Assembly: GCA_900766925.1 (NCBI GenBank)
Contig: CAAFXG010000266.1
Span: 1-64,000, forward strand
Direction of reading: 5' to 3'
From: Lachnospiraceae bacterium
GTDB taxonomy: Bacteria; Bacillota; Clostridia; Lachnospirales; Lachnospiraceae
DNA: 64,000 nt
The notes under the pieces were generated by a model, which was not told where the DNA came from, searched no databases, and saw only the letters and a list, made by a program, of their open reading frames with translations. Position numbers and translations under genes: made by a program. Positions 42,900 through 51,052 of this stretch are shown here, piece by piece; the stretch's first letter is position 1; the number at the start of each line of letters is the position of its first letter.

Positions 42900-43835
42900 T
42901 TACTGGTGCATCCTTCTAATCATCTTATAAATAACAACATTCTGGAATACCATAGGTGAATCCTGAACAAAAAACGTAATACCATCAGTAGGCGCCAGAA
43001 TTTCTGCTTTAATTGTACCATCCATAGGATTAATAATCTCTGCAAGTACCTGTCCTCTCTTAACCTCCTGATTAATTCCAACCAGCTTTCTAAAGAAGCC
43101 GGCCTCATCGGCCTTGATTGATACTAATTCCTTTTCCTTGATGATTGTGGATATATATCCTCCATGGCTGTCATACCTGATTATTCCCATTCTGGTAAGA
43201 AAACGAAGTACTGATGCTACAGCCAGTCTTGCACTAAGATCATCTATTGTTTCAGTCGTTGCAGAATAAACCGAAAAAGCCTGCGTACCAAGCTCCTGCC
43301 AGTTATAATTAAGTGTAACCTGGTCAAAGGCTCTGTTCATACCGGTAAGCACATATGGCATACCAAACAGATTTGCAAGGGATGTGCTCTCCTTTCCGGT
43401 TTCCATCATTCTCACATGAGGTATAGATTTTCCCTGCAAATAAAAACTTGGAAACTGGATTCCATAAGAATAATCCCTGACCCTTTCAAGAAGGGCGGCT
43501 GCAATTCTACTGGTTGCAGTGCCCTGGGAATTACCCGGAAAAGAACGGTTAATATCCGAATCATCTGAAATCCATTTGGTTTTTTTTGCATTCATAGAAC
43601 TATAGTTAAGCGTTGGAATAAGCAATATCTCCTTACCGGCTACTATGTCCCCCTGAGTTTCAATCTCAGACAGCTTCTGTGCCAGCAATGAACAAATATA
43701 AAGCTGTTGATACTCATTTCCTCTCATGGCGCCGACAATACAGGCAGCCTTCTCCCCTTTGCCATATGAATACCCATGTAATCTATATTCACCTCTAAAG
43801 GCTGTATTCATTGTAAAAATAACTTCTTTATTCAT
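42900..43835 (-). CDS. AspA/AstE-like (M14 family) protein with altered zinc site, copy B
   Basis: A 311-residue protein of the succinylglutamate desuccinylase/aspartoacylase group. The fold is recognisable: ACIVGAMRGNEYQQL corresponds to the HGxE zinc motif but has Arg instead of His; DINRSFPGN keeps the Asn-Arg substrate motif; the third ligand region is YGIQFPSF, without the DLHxG His. The C-terminal 80 residues form a biotinyl/lipoyl-like domain (SIKADEAGFFRKLVGINQE). It starts within the stop codon of the upstream paralogue (TAATG overlap), so translation is coupled. Zinc-dependent catalysis looks unlikely. What it does is unknown. Confidence 0.8.
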   Translation of the reverse strand: MNKEVIFTMNTAFRGEYRLHGYSYGKGEKAACIVGAMRGNEYQQLYICSLLAQKLSEIETQGDIVAGKEILLIPTLNYSSMNAKKTKWISDDSDINRSFPGNSQGTATSRIAAALLERVRDYSYGIQFPSFYLQGKSIPHVRMMETGKESTSLANLFGMPYVLTGMNRAFDQVTLNYNWQELGTQAFSVYSATTETIDDLSARLAVASVLRFLTRMGIIRYDSHGGYISTIIKEKELVSIKADEAGFFRKLVGINQEVKRGQVLAEIINPMDGTIKAEILAPTDGITFFVQDSPMVFQNVVIYKMIRRMHQ

Positions 43836-44770
43836 TATGCATCACCGCCTATAATACGTGCTATTAAAGAGCCCTCTTCAATAACAGGATAATCTCTTAT
43901 AGAACATATAATGCCTTCTCCTGTAGAAAAAACAATTTCTTCGACAGAACCGGTTATTACATTAACAATTGTTCCAATCTCATCGCCCTTTTTCACCTTA
44001 TCATACACATTAACATTTGGAATAAAGATACCACTGCTCTCAGCATTGATATAGATGATATCTTCATCGTTGACAAGAATCGACTCCTTAGGCACGACAG
44101 TCTGACCCTTCCATATACCCATTTCCTTCATAAGGGCAAAAAGACCATCAACAATAATATTACAATATTTTTGATTGATTCTATAAGCTCCTCCCGACTC
44201 AATAACCATTGACTTCACACCTGCCTGATTAAGTGAATATGCCAGACTTCCATTGAGAACCGATGTACTTGGATGAATCCATATCATATCAAGATTCAGA
44301 CATTTGGCTATTGGTAAAAGCTCATCTACTTTATCATTATTCATTCTGACCTGAGGTATCTCATGAACATATAAATTACTTGCATGAACATCGATACAAA
44401 CATCTGCCCCCTGAATATCTTCAAAGATACATGATGCTGTATATTCACCTAATGCACCCGACTTTGAGCCCGGAAAAATCATATTCATATCCATTCCTGA
44501 GCCCGGTATCTCCCTGGTCTTAGAGTCAAGCCCCATAGGATTAACACTCGGATAAACATCAACTATACCGGACAGATTATTATATTCTAATTTAATTCTT
44601 CTTATAACCTCATAACAAATGTATTGTCCCTGCAGCTCATCACCATATAATCCGGACACAATACATATTCTCTTTTCTTTGCCGGTAGGGAAATCCGGTG
44701 TCAAATGATTCTTTTTTACCTTAAGCTCTTCCTCTACCATCAAATCAATAGATACAACAGTTTCAATCAT
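43835..44770 (-). CDS. AspA/AstE-like (M14 family) protein with partly altered zinc site, copy A
   Basis: A 311-residue paralogue of the next gene. The HGxE position reads SGLYGDELQG (Tyr for His), but the third ligand is kept in CIDVHASNLYVHEIPQVRMN, and the general-base Glu is present in MVIESGGAY. The Asn-Arg motif has become MNMIFPG (Met for Arg). A C-terminal biotinyl/lipoyl-like domain (YINAESSGIFIPNVNVYDKV) follows. The pair differ in which active-site residues they keep, so they may work as a heteromer. No signal peptide. Terminator 44819-44843 lies upstream, so this gene likely begins a new unit. Confidence 0.8.
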   Translation of the reverse strand: MIETVVSIDLMVEEELKVKKNHLTPDFPTGKEKRICIVSGLYGDELQGQYICYEVIRRIKLEYNNLSGIVDVYPSVNPMGLDSKTREIPGSGMDMNMIFPGSKSGALGEYTASCIFEDIQGADVCIDVHASNLYVHEIPQVRMNNDKVDELLPIAKCLNLDMIWIHPSTSVLNGSLAYSLNQAGVKSMVIESGGAYRINQKYCNIIVDGLFALMKEMGIWKGQTVVPKESILVNDEDIIYINAESSGIFIPNVNVYDKVKKGDEIGTIVNVITGSVEEIVFSTGEGIICSIRDYPVIEEGSLIARIIGGDA

Positions 44771-44818
44771 ACATAAACTCCGTTTCCAAATTCATTGGGA
44801 ATACTTTATCACACGAAA

Positions 44819-44843
44819 GGGATGTCGCATAACGCGGCATCCC
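44819..44843 (-). terminator. Intrinsic terminator after the second cheY
   Basis: GGGATG (44819-44824) pairs with CATCCC (44838-44843), with an inner CGC/GCG stem and one mismatch; minus-strand sequence continues TTTCG. It closes the cheX-like/cheY unit. Confidence 0.65.
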
Positions 44844-44859
44844 CCTATATTTAAGTTAA

Positions 44860-45222
44860 TTATGCTTCAAGGATGTTGTTAATAACCTTCTTAATTTCTT
44901 CAACATCAAATGGCTTGGCAATAAATTCTGCCGCACCACTTTGTACTGCCTCTAACATGTTATGCTGCTGTCCGGCGGCGGAAACCATAACAACCTTTGC
45001 TTCCGGAAAAGCACCCTTAATCATCTTCAGAGATTCTACACCTGACAACACAGGCATTGTGATATCCATTGTTACAAGATCAGGCTTGTATTTAACATAC
45101 ATATCATATCCTTCCTGACCGTTCTTTGCTTCGTCAACTATTGTATGACCATCCCCCTCCAAAATTCCTCTTAGAATTCTTCTTGAGGTTCTCGAATCAT
45201 CTACTATTAAAATATTAGCCAT
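44860..45222 (-). CDS. CheY-like response regulator (second copy)
   Basis: A single receiver domain of 120 residues. The acidic pair is in ILIVDDSRTSRRIL, the phospho-acceptor Asp in LVTMDITMPVLSG, the Ser in VMVSAAG and the Lys in FIAKPFD. It lies 39 bases after the CheX-like gene and appears co-transcribed with it, so the CheX domain is the obvious phosphatase partner. It differs from the flagellar-operon CheY (3801-4163), for example in its DSRTSRR segment next to the active site. Confidence 0.93.
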   Translation of the reverse strand: MANILIVDDSRTSRRILRGILEGDGHTIVDEAKNGQEGYDMYVKYKPDLVTMDITMPVLSGVESLKMIKGAFPEAKVVMVSAAGQQHNMLEAVQSGAAEFIAKPFDVEEIKKVINNILEA

Positions 45223-45261
45223 AATAAAAATCCTTTCCTGAAAGTATAAAATAAATCAATA

Positions 45262-46152
45262 CTAACTGATGTTCCATTTTGTTTCCATACAGATAATTAT
45301 ATCTGCACGCTGGCCTTTGATAAAGCATGGAAGTAAAAACATCAATCCCTCCGAATTAATTGTAGTAATATCCGTATACATACTAGGTGGCAGCATATCA
45401 ATCTGAATATCCTCTAAGCTTGCCTTTGATGCAAACAAACCGTTGCATATGTTGATAAACTCACATACCGCATCAAGGCAATCCTCATCAGGCTCCTCAA
45501 ATTCCTCCTTTGCATACGACTCACCAATCACCTTCGTTCCTACATTACAAATTCCGATAAACAGCTCATAATCACCTGTAAAGCACTGACTTGCAATAAA
45601 CTTTGAAGTATATGTATTAACCCTTTCAATCTTCTCAAATCTGATCTTGTTATCTATAAATCTGACAATATTTCTCGACATCAGTGCAAGATAATCCTTG
45701 ACTACCGTAGGAACCATTGAACCCTTAATGAAAATCTGTATAATCTTATCCATGTCAGAGCTTTTGATTGAATCTATATCCAGTGATGTAAAACGTTCAG
45801 AGCGCTTATACTGGTTAAGATGCTTCTGTATTTCGTCCAAGGTTAATATATTCCTCTCAATGAGAGCCTGTACAAACAGTAAATAAGAATCGCCCTGCTT
45901 CTTAAGTAAAAGCATAACCTGATCATCAGTTAAATAACCCTTACTAACTGCAATGTCACCAAAACGTGCATCCTGCATCGCCTGAATCTGATTGACCTCC
46001 TCGGCCTGAGCCTCTGTCATAAAGCCCTCATTAACTGCAAGTAACCCCATCTTTACTCTGGCAGTTCTGCTGCTTTCAATAATCTCTTCGTACTGTTCTG
46101 CAGAAAGTACCCCTACATCCTGCAAATATTTACCAAAATATACGCCAAACAT
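45262..46152 (-). CDS. CheX-like phosphatase with N-terminal MshEN-like repeats
   Basis: A 296-residue two-part protein. Residues about 5-113 contain four repeats of the pattern G-x2-L-x2-x-G-x-L-T-x2-Q: FGKYLQDVGVLSAEQ, MGLLAVNEGFMTEAQ, FGDIAVSKGYLTDDQ and a weaker FVQALIERNILTLDE. This resembles the c-di-GMP-binding MshEN repeats and the N-terminal domain of GspE-type ATPases. Residues about 160-296 are CheX/CheC-like, with the phosphatase pair E231-x2-N234 in CEFINICNGLF and Pro at 255-256. So it probably dephosphorylates the neighbouring CheY, with the repeats possibly sensing c-di-GMP. A perfect 17-base-spaced promoter lies upstream. Confidence 0.8.
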   Translation of the reverse strand: MFGVYFGKYLQDVGVLSAEQYEEIIESSRTARVKMGLLAVNEGFMTEAQAEEVNQIQAMQDARFGDIAVSKGYLTDDQVMLLLKKQGDSYLLFVQALIERNILTLDEIQKHLNQYKRSERFTSLDIDSIKSSDMDKIIQIFIKGSMVPTVVKDYLALMSRNIVRFIDNKIRFEKIERVNTYTSKFIASQCFTGDYELFIGICNVGTKVIGESYAKEEFEEPDEDCLDAVCEFINICNGLFASKASLEDIQIDMLPPSMYTDITTINSEGLMFLLPCFIKGQRADIIICMETKWNIS

Positions 46153-46188
46153 TATTATCCTCCTTAAGTACGTACATAACTAGATATA

Positions 46189-46217
46189 ATTATACACAAA
46201 CGAAGAACAAAAATCAA
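46189..46217 (-). promoter_or_regulatory. Sigma-A promoter for the cheX-like/cheY unit
   Basis: On the minus strand TTGATT (46212-46217) and TATAAT (46189-46194) are 17 bases apart. The palindrome GTACGTAC (46168-46175) lies just after the predicted start. Confidence 0.75.
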
Positions 46218-46301
46218 CTTTATAATTACTAATCCGATTATATTTTAATAAAGAAACTGAAATATATTTGTTCTCACCATATAATATAAAATTTGTAAAA
46301 T

Positions 46302-46324
46302 TTATTCAAATATTGATTGAATAA
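46302..46324. promoter_or_regulatory. Inverted repeat overlapping the -35 box of the GGDEF-EAL gene
   Basis: TTATTCAA (46302-46309) and TTGAATAA (46317-46324) are perfect 8-bp inverted copies with a 7-base spacer; the second half contains the -35 box TTGAAT. A repressor site is plausible, as is a chance palindrome in AT-rich DNA. Confidence 0.5.
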
Positions 46325-46345
46325 TATTTTTTCTTTTTATATAAT
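46317..46345 (+). promoter_or_regulatory. Sigma-A promoter for the GGDEF-EAL gene
   Basis: TTGAAT (46317-46322) and TATAAT (46340-46345) are exactly 17 bases apart. Transcription would start near 46352, at a small GTGTAT/ATACAC hairpin (46352-46367). Confidence 0.75.
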
Positions 46346-46397
46346 TATTAGGTGTATATAAATACACAATATACTTGATAGTAAATGGAGAAAACAC

Positions 46398-48830
46398 ATG
46401 TCAATTAATAATTCCCTTAAAATGTCTCTAATATTGCTGGCATCTCTGCCACTCGTCTTTATGACGGTCTTAACATATATTTTTTCATATAACAAATACC
46501 TGGAGCTGGCCCGGAGCTCAGCTTCTGAACTGGCTCAGACATATGGAGAAGGCTTCAGTGCCCAGCTTAACGTCCAGATAGCCGAGATTGAAGGACTATC
46601 ACGCATCTCTAACATGCAGAACTTTGTTCTTGAAAGCTACAACGGAATTGCCCTTGGCTCAGACTCCGCATATTATAAGCCTGTAATCGAAACTCTTCAG
46701 GCTGCCTCAGAATATACTGACAGTGCAATCAAATTATATGTATATGATATAAACGGATACTTAATTGCGAGTAATGATATATTTGCTAAAGGTGACTGGG
46801 AGGAATACATGAACACACCGGTCAACGAAATTACAGAGACCGTGATAATGAAATCATCAAATATTAACAAGAATAATAACAGCATCGAGCTTATTACTCC
46901 AATTACCGTCAAAAGAACAGTTGTCGGGTTGATACGTGCCAACATTCCTGCTACATATTTTGGTGCATTTATTCCTGATTCAGGCAGTGCATTCATACTT
47001 ACTAATGATGGAAATTATTTGTTTAGTCAGGCAGGACTTTCAAATAATCCCGAGCTTGAGAACGAAGCCAAAAGATTATTTAATACATATTCTTCCTGTG
47101 GCTATCTCTCCTCTACCGCCGACTCTGTCAAAAACATATACGGATACTATATGATTTCTGATTTTAATTGGATTTATCTTATCAGACAGGACGGAACAAG
47201 ATACCAGCAAATATTATCTGCTCTTCCAATTACATTAATAATTGTACTGTTAATTATACTTATAATTGCAATCTGGGTAAGCAGAAAACTTACACATAAG
47301 TATACTGCTCCAATCTTTGCCCTTAAAGATAATATGAATGAGGCCGCATCAGGCAATCTTAATTCATACTGTAACATCACCTCCAACGATGAATTCGGAG
47401 AGCTGGCAGATAATTTCAACCAGATGATGGAAATTATATCATCAAACTACAACGAACTGGAGGAATCCAAAAAAGCACTCGAAGCAAACGAAAATGAACT
47501 CAAGAAAAACTATACCGACATTGAAAAGCTGGCATATCATGATATCCTTACGGGACTGTACAACAGAACAGCTTTCATGAAATACAGCCATGAAATATTT
47601 AGTAATTCAGGAACGACCTTAAACAGACACGCAATATACTTTATAGATTTGGATAACTTTAAAAATGTAAATGATACACTTGGTCATGACTATGGAGATT
47701 TACTTTTAAAGCAGGTATCATCAAAGCTTGAGACCTACTCTTCTCCTGAAGATATTGTTGCACGTACGGGTGGTGACGAGTTCCTAATTCTCAAAAACAA
47801 ATTTGAAACCAAGCAGGACCTCGAATTATTTGCCCAGCATCTCGTTGATATTGCAGGAATGCCATTTGACTTAGACGGCGAAATTGCACATGTTTCAATG
47901 AGTATTGGTATTGCAATTTTCCCCGGAGACGGCCTTTCAGTAAATGAGCTTGTTAAAAATGCCGATATTGCAATGTATAACGCCAAAAGCTCGGGCAAGA
48001 ACGCATACCGCTTCTTTAACAGCTACATGGAGGATGATTTTAACCGTAAAAATGAGCTTGCCGAGGTACTGTCTAAGGTTATTGACAATAACGAAGTATA
48101 CCTTAATTACCAGCCTCAGGTAAATGTTGCTACAGGACAGATAACAGGTTATGAAGCATTAATGCGAATCAACTCAGATACTGTAGGATTTATTTCTCCT
48201 TCAGAATTTATACCAATTGCTGAAGACAGCGGCTCAATTAACGAGCTTGGAGAATGGGCTCTCTATGAGGCATGCGGATTCAATCAGGCATTAATTCAAA
48301 GCGGATATGATCCACTTCGTGTATCTGTTAATGTATCAACAAAGCAGATGAAGGATAACAGACTACTTGACGTTATTAAATCCATACCGGAAAAAACAGG
48401 CATGGAGCTTAAATATCTTGAGATTGAAATTACCGAAAGCGTACTTATGAACTCTTTCGAACATAACCTTGAATTAATCAATCAGTTTAAGGAGCTCGGT
48501 GTATCGATAGCACTCGATGACTTCGGTACAGGATACTCATCATTCAATTACCTGACTCAAATACCGATTGATACACTTAAAATTGATAAATCATTTATTG
48601 ATGGCATTTGCAGCAATGAAAAAGATAAATGTATTGCTGACTCAATTATTTCTCTTGCACATAAGATGGACATATCAGTTGTGGCGGAGGGTGTCGAAGA
48701 CGTAAATCAGCTGCATATTCTGCAAAAGCAGTTCTGTGATACTCTGCAGGGTTACCTCTTCTCCAAGCCATTAAGCTCAACCGAATTTATTGAGCTCCTC
48801 GACAAAAACAGGCAAAAGAAGTTTTTCTAA
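46398..48830 (+). CDS. Cache-HAMP-GGDEF-EAL cyclic-di-GMP protein
   Basis: An 810-residue membrane protein. A membrane helix (residues about 9-30), an extracytoplasmic Cache-like domain (about 35-265), a second helix (about 273-296), HAMP (about 296-345), a short coiled coil, a GGDEF domain with intact RTGGDEFLIL (458-462) and an EAL domain with intact GYEALMRI (586-588), LEIEITES, LDDFGTGYSSFNYL, LKIDKSF and VVAEGVED. Both catalytic domains look active, so it can make or hydrolyse c-di-GMP. The RxxD feedback site is absent (SPED at 449-452). It is divergent from the CheX-like/CheY genes and ends at a 56-bp inverted repeat. Confidence 0.95.
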   Translation: MSINNSLKMSLILLASLPLVFMTVLTYIFSYNKYLELARSSASELAQTYGEGFSAQLNVQIAEIEGLSRISNMQNFVLESYNGIALGSDSAYYKPVIETLQAASEYTDSAIKLYVYDINGYLIASNDIFAKGDWEEYMNTPVNEITETVIMKSSNINKNNNSIELITPITVKRTVVGLIRANIPATYFGAFIPDSGSAFILTNDGNYLFSQAGLSNNPELENEAKRLFNTYSSCGYLSSTADSVKNIYGYYMISDFNWIYLIRQDGTRYQQILSALPITLIIVLLIILIIAIWVSRKLTHKYTAPIFALKDNMNEAASGNLNSYCNITSNDEFGELADNFNQMMEIISSNYNELEESKKALEANENELKKNYTDIEKLAYHDILTGLYNRTAFMKYSHEIFSNSGTTLNRHAIYFIDLDNFKNVNDTLGHDYGDLLLKQVSSKLETYSSPEDIVARTGGDEFLILKNKFETKQDLELFAQHLVDIAGMPFDLDGEIAHVSMSIGIAIFPGDGLSVNELVKNADIAMYNAKSSGKNAYRFFNSYMEDDFNRKNELAEVLSKVIDNNEVYLNYQPQVNVATGQITGYEALMRINSDTVGFISPSEFIPIAEDSGSINELGEWALYEACGFNQALIQSGYDPLRVSVNVSTKQMKDNRLLDVIKSIPEKTGMELKYLEIEITESVLMNSFEHNLELINQFKELGVSIALDDFGTGYSSFNYLTQIPIDTLKIDKSFIDGICSNEKDKCIADSIISLAHKMDISVVAEGVEDVNQLHILQKQFCDTLQGYLFSKPLSSTEFIELLDKNRQKKFF

Positions 48831-48838
48831 ATAAATTA

Positions 48839-49030
48839 TACCTCTGTGTCAGCCATGAAATCGGACCGGCTACAGATAGGTATGCATATAAGACGCTCTC
48901 TCGCTCGGTTGTTCACGTAGCGGTACTAAACTCGCGTAAAGTACACGCTCGTTAAGTGCCGACGTTCTCAAACGGTCTTATATGCATACCTATCTGTAGC
49001 CGGTCCGATTTCATGGCTGACACAGAGGTA
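48839..49030. repeat. Perfect 56-bp inverted repeat with 80-base loop
   Basis: The arms 48839-48894 and 48975-49030 are exact reverse complements. The 80-base loop (48895-48974) is noticeably richer in G and C than the surrounding DNA and can itself fold, with GTACT/AGTAC and TCGG/CCGA pairings. It sits between the convergent GGDEF-EAL and patatin-like genes and so could end transcription in both directions, but arm length is far beyond a usual terminator; a palindromic repeat element (MITE- or REP-like) is the alternative. A T tract (TTTTTT) follows on the plus side at 49032-49037. Confidence 0.95.
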
Positions 49031-49048
49031 CTTTTTTATATTAGAAAT

Positions 49049-49921
49049 TTATTTTGCTATGAAAGCTTTTATCTCATCGAGTCGTTTAATTGTATCATAG
49101 CGTCCCATTTTGTAGAGGTATTTCAGTTTTTTGACGTTCTTCTCCATCCTGCTAATCTTGAATTCACGACTTGGTCTAAGGACAAGAATTTTCCCCTCTT
49201 TTTCGTAGTGCTCAATGTATTTCAGAGTCTGATTGTACATTATATACCGATTTCTGCATGCTTCTACATATTCAGGATAATCCCTGTACACCTTCTCAAT
49301 TACTCTTATTGTGGCATCAGGCTTCTTCTGATAACCTTTAGGTCTTGTAAGTAAAACAATATTTTTATCATAACCAAGCTTTTGAAAATAAGCAACAGGA
49401 ATACTGTCAGTTGTTCCTCCATCCAACAGCTTTTTACCATCAACTTCAACAATCCTCGAAACTAATGGTAATGAAGCAGAAGCCCTCATGTAATCCATCT
49501 CGCTTCTAAAATCTCTGCATCTGATATACTCAGGTTTACCTGTTTCAACATTACTGCACACAACGTAGAAAGGAATTTTTTCAGCATTAGATGCAAATTT
49601 ATTGTAATCAAACACAGCTAACTCATTAGGTATTGTTCCATAACAAAAATCAACATTGAATATATCCCCTGTTTTGATGAGGGAATTCATACTCATATAT
49701 CGCTTATCATTAATATACTTTACATTGTATCTTGCACTTCTTCCGTACTGTTCAGACAGATATGAACAACCATGTATTGCACCTGCTGAAACACCTATAA
49801 CGCCATCAGGCCATATATTCTCCCTCATAAGGATGTCAAGGACTCCTGCAGTATATAATCCACGCATTCCTCCCCCTTCAAGAACAAGACCTGTCTTAGC
49901 GGGTTTAATATCATTTTCCAT
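49049..49921 (-). CDS. Patatin-like phospholipase
   Basis: A 290-residue patatin-like acyl hydrolase. The oxyanion hole is in LVLEGGGMRGLYTAGVLD, the nucleophile Ser in GVIGVSAGAIHG (GxSxG) and the catalytic Asp in KKLLDGGTTDSIPV, so the Ser-Asp dyad is complete. No signal peptide. The ATG at 49919-49921 follows GAAGGTGA; a longer reading from 49969 would start inside the upstream terminator. Similar bacterial proteins hydrolyse phospholipids or other acyl esters; the natural substrate is not known. Confidence 0.92.
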   Translation of the reverse strand: MENDIKPAKTGLVLEGGGMRGLYTAGVLDILMRENIWPDGVIGVSAGAIHGCSYLSEQYGRSARYNVKYINDKRYMSMNSLIKTGDIFNVDFCYGTIPNELAVFDYNKFASNAEKIPFYVVCSNVETGKPEYIRCRDFRSEMDYMRASASLPLVSRIVEVDGKKLLDGGTTDSIPVAYFQKLGYDKNIVLLTRPKGYQKKPDATIRVIEKVYRDYPEYVEACRNRYIMYNQTLKYIEHYEKEGKILVLRPSREFKISRMEKNVKKLKYLYKMGRYDTIKRLDEIKAFIAK

Positions 49922-49948
49922 TATTTTCACCTTCAATTCAAAAAATAA

Positions 49949-49991
49949 CCAGTGTTGGTATCTTACCATAATGATAAGATGCCAACACTGG
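49949..49991 (-). terminator. Intrinsic terminator after the antiporter gene
   Basis: A 17-bp stem with a single G-U wobble (CCAGTGTTGG at its base) closed by nine bases is followed on the minus strand by TTATTTTTT. It lies 7 bases after the antiporter stop codon. Confidence 0.85.
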
Positions 49992-49998
49992 AAATAAT

Positions 49999-51033
49999 CT
50001 ATGCATAATTACTATACAATATATAAGCAAAGTAAGCCGCGTAAGAACCAAGCATAATCAGACCTCCCGGTCTTGTCAGTTTCTTATTCTTAATGACGCA
50101 TACAAACAATAAAACTGCAGCATAAATTGAAACAACAGCATCTTTAATAAATGCCCGTTCAAAACCAATTGGAATAATTACAGATGATATACCTACAACA
50201 AATAAAATATTAAAAATGTTACTACCTACAATATTACCTATTGCAATATCCGTCTTGCCGCGTTTAGCCGCAGTAGCAGATGTAACAAGCTCAGGAAGCG
50301 AAGTACCGAATGCAACTATGGTAAGGCCGATAAGTCTTGTAGTCATTCCGAATTCAGCTGCAACATAGCTTGCTGCATCAACTGTAACATTACTTCCGAG
50401 TACTATACATACAGCACCTATTACAACAAACAAAATCAGCTTGAGCATTGTATCCTTCTCCGATACAGTGGTTTCATCATCAGACTCACCATTTTTGGCT
50501 GATTTTGCAAGATAAATCATAAACAAAGCAAAAATAATAACAAAAATTATACCATCAATTCTTGAAAGTACATCCCCCATCATACCAAGAAGCAACAAAA
50601 GTACAGAAATTGCTATAACAAATGGTATCTCAATCCTGAATGTATTTTTCTTGATGGGAAGGGCTGCTATACATGACGTAACACCAAGAATCAGAAGAAT
50701 ATTCATTATATTGCTTCCGATAACATTTCCGACAGATATACCTGCATTACCTGAGAGTGCTCCCTTTATACTAACTGCAGCCTCAGGCAAAGATGTACCA
50801 AATGCAACTATGGTAAGACCGATAACCATCTGTGGTATGTTAAATTTGGCTGCTATCTTTGAAGCACCATCCACGAATATATCAGCTCCCTTAATCAGCA
50901 TCACGAAACCGGCCACAACAAAGGCAAGGTTAAAAATAATCTTAATTACCTTATTGTCAGGAAGAATGTCCATATATGACAGGGCAACCAGAATTACAAC
51001 AGCAATTGCAATAACTATTTTTTTCTTATTCAT
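49999..51033 (-). CDS. CaCA family calcium/sodium antiporter
   Basis: A 344-residue membrane protein with about ten helices and the two alpha repeats of the CaCA family: FGTSLPEAAVSIKGALSG with GNVIGSNIMNILLI and FGTSLPELVTSATAAKRG with GNIVGSNIFNILFV. These motifs bind the exchanged ions. An acidic loop lies between the halves (about residues 175-190). It belongs to the YrbG-like branch; the ion actually carried cannot be read from the sequence. It lies 19 bases after the HD gene and closes the pyrE unit. Confidence 0.94.
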   Translation of the reverse strand: MNKKKIVIAIAVVILVALSYMDILPDNKVIKIIFNLAFVVAGFVMLIKGADIFVDGASKIAAKFNIPQMVIGLTIVAFGTSLPEAAVSIKGALSGNAGISVGNVIGSNIMNILLILGVTSCIAALPIKKNTFRIEIPFVIAISVLLLLLGMMGDVLSRIDGIIFVIIFALFMIYLAKSAKNGESDDETTVSEKDTMLKLILFVVIGAVCIVLGSNVTVDAASYVAAEFGMTTRLIGLTIVAFGTSLPELVTSATAAKRGKTDIAIGNIVGSNIFNILFVVGISSVIIPIGFERAFIKDAVVSIYAAVLLFVCVIKNKKLTRPGGLIMLGSYAAYFAYILYSNYA

Positions 51034-51052
51034 AATATCTCCTTATAAAGCT

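Noticed and set aside
46153..46397. c-di-GMP riboswitch before the GGDEF-EAL or CheX-like genes
   Set aside because: I looked for the GEMM core and its paired helices and saw neither; both leaders are too short and AT-rich.
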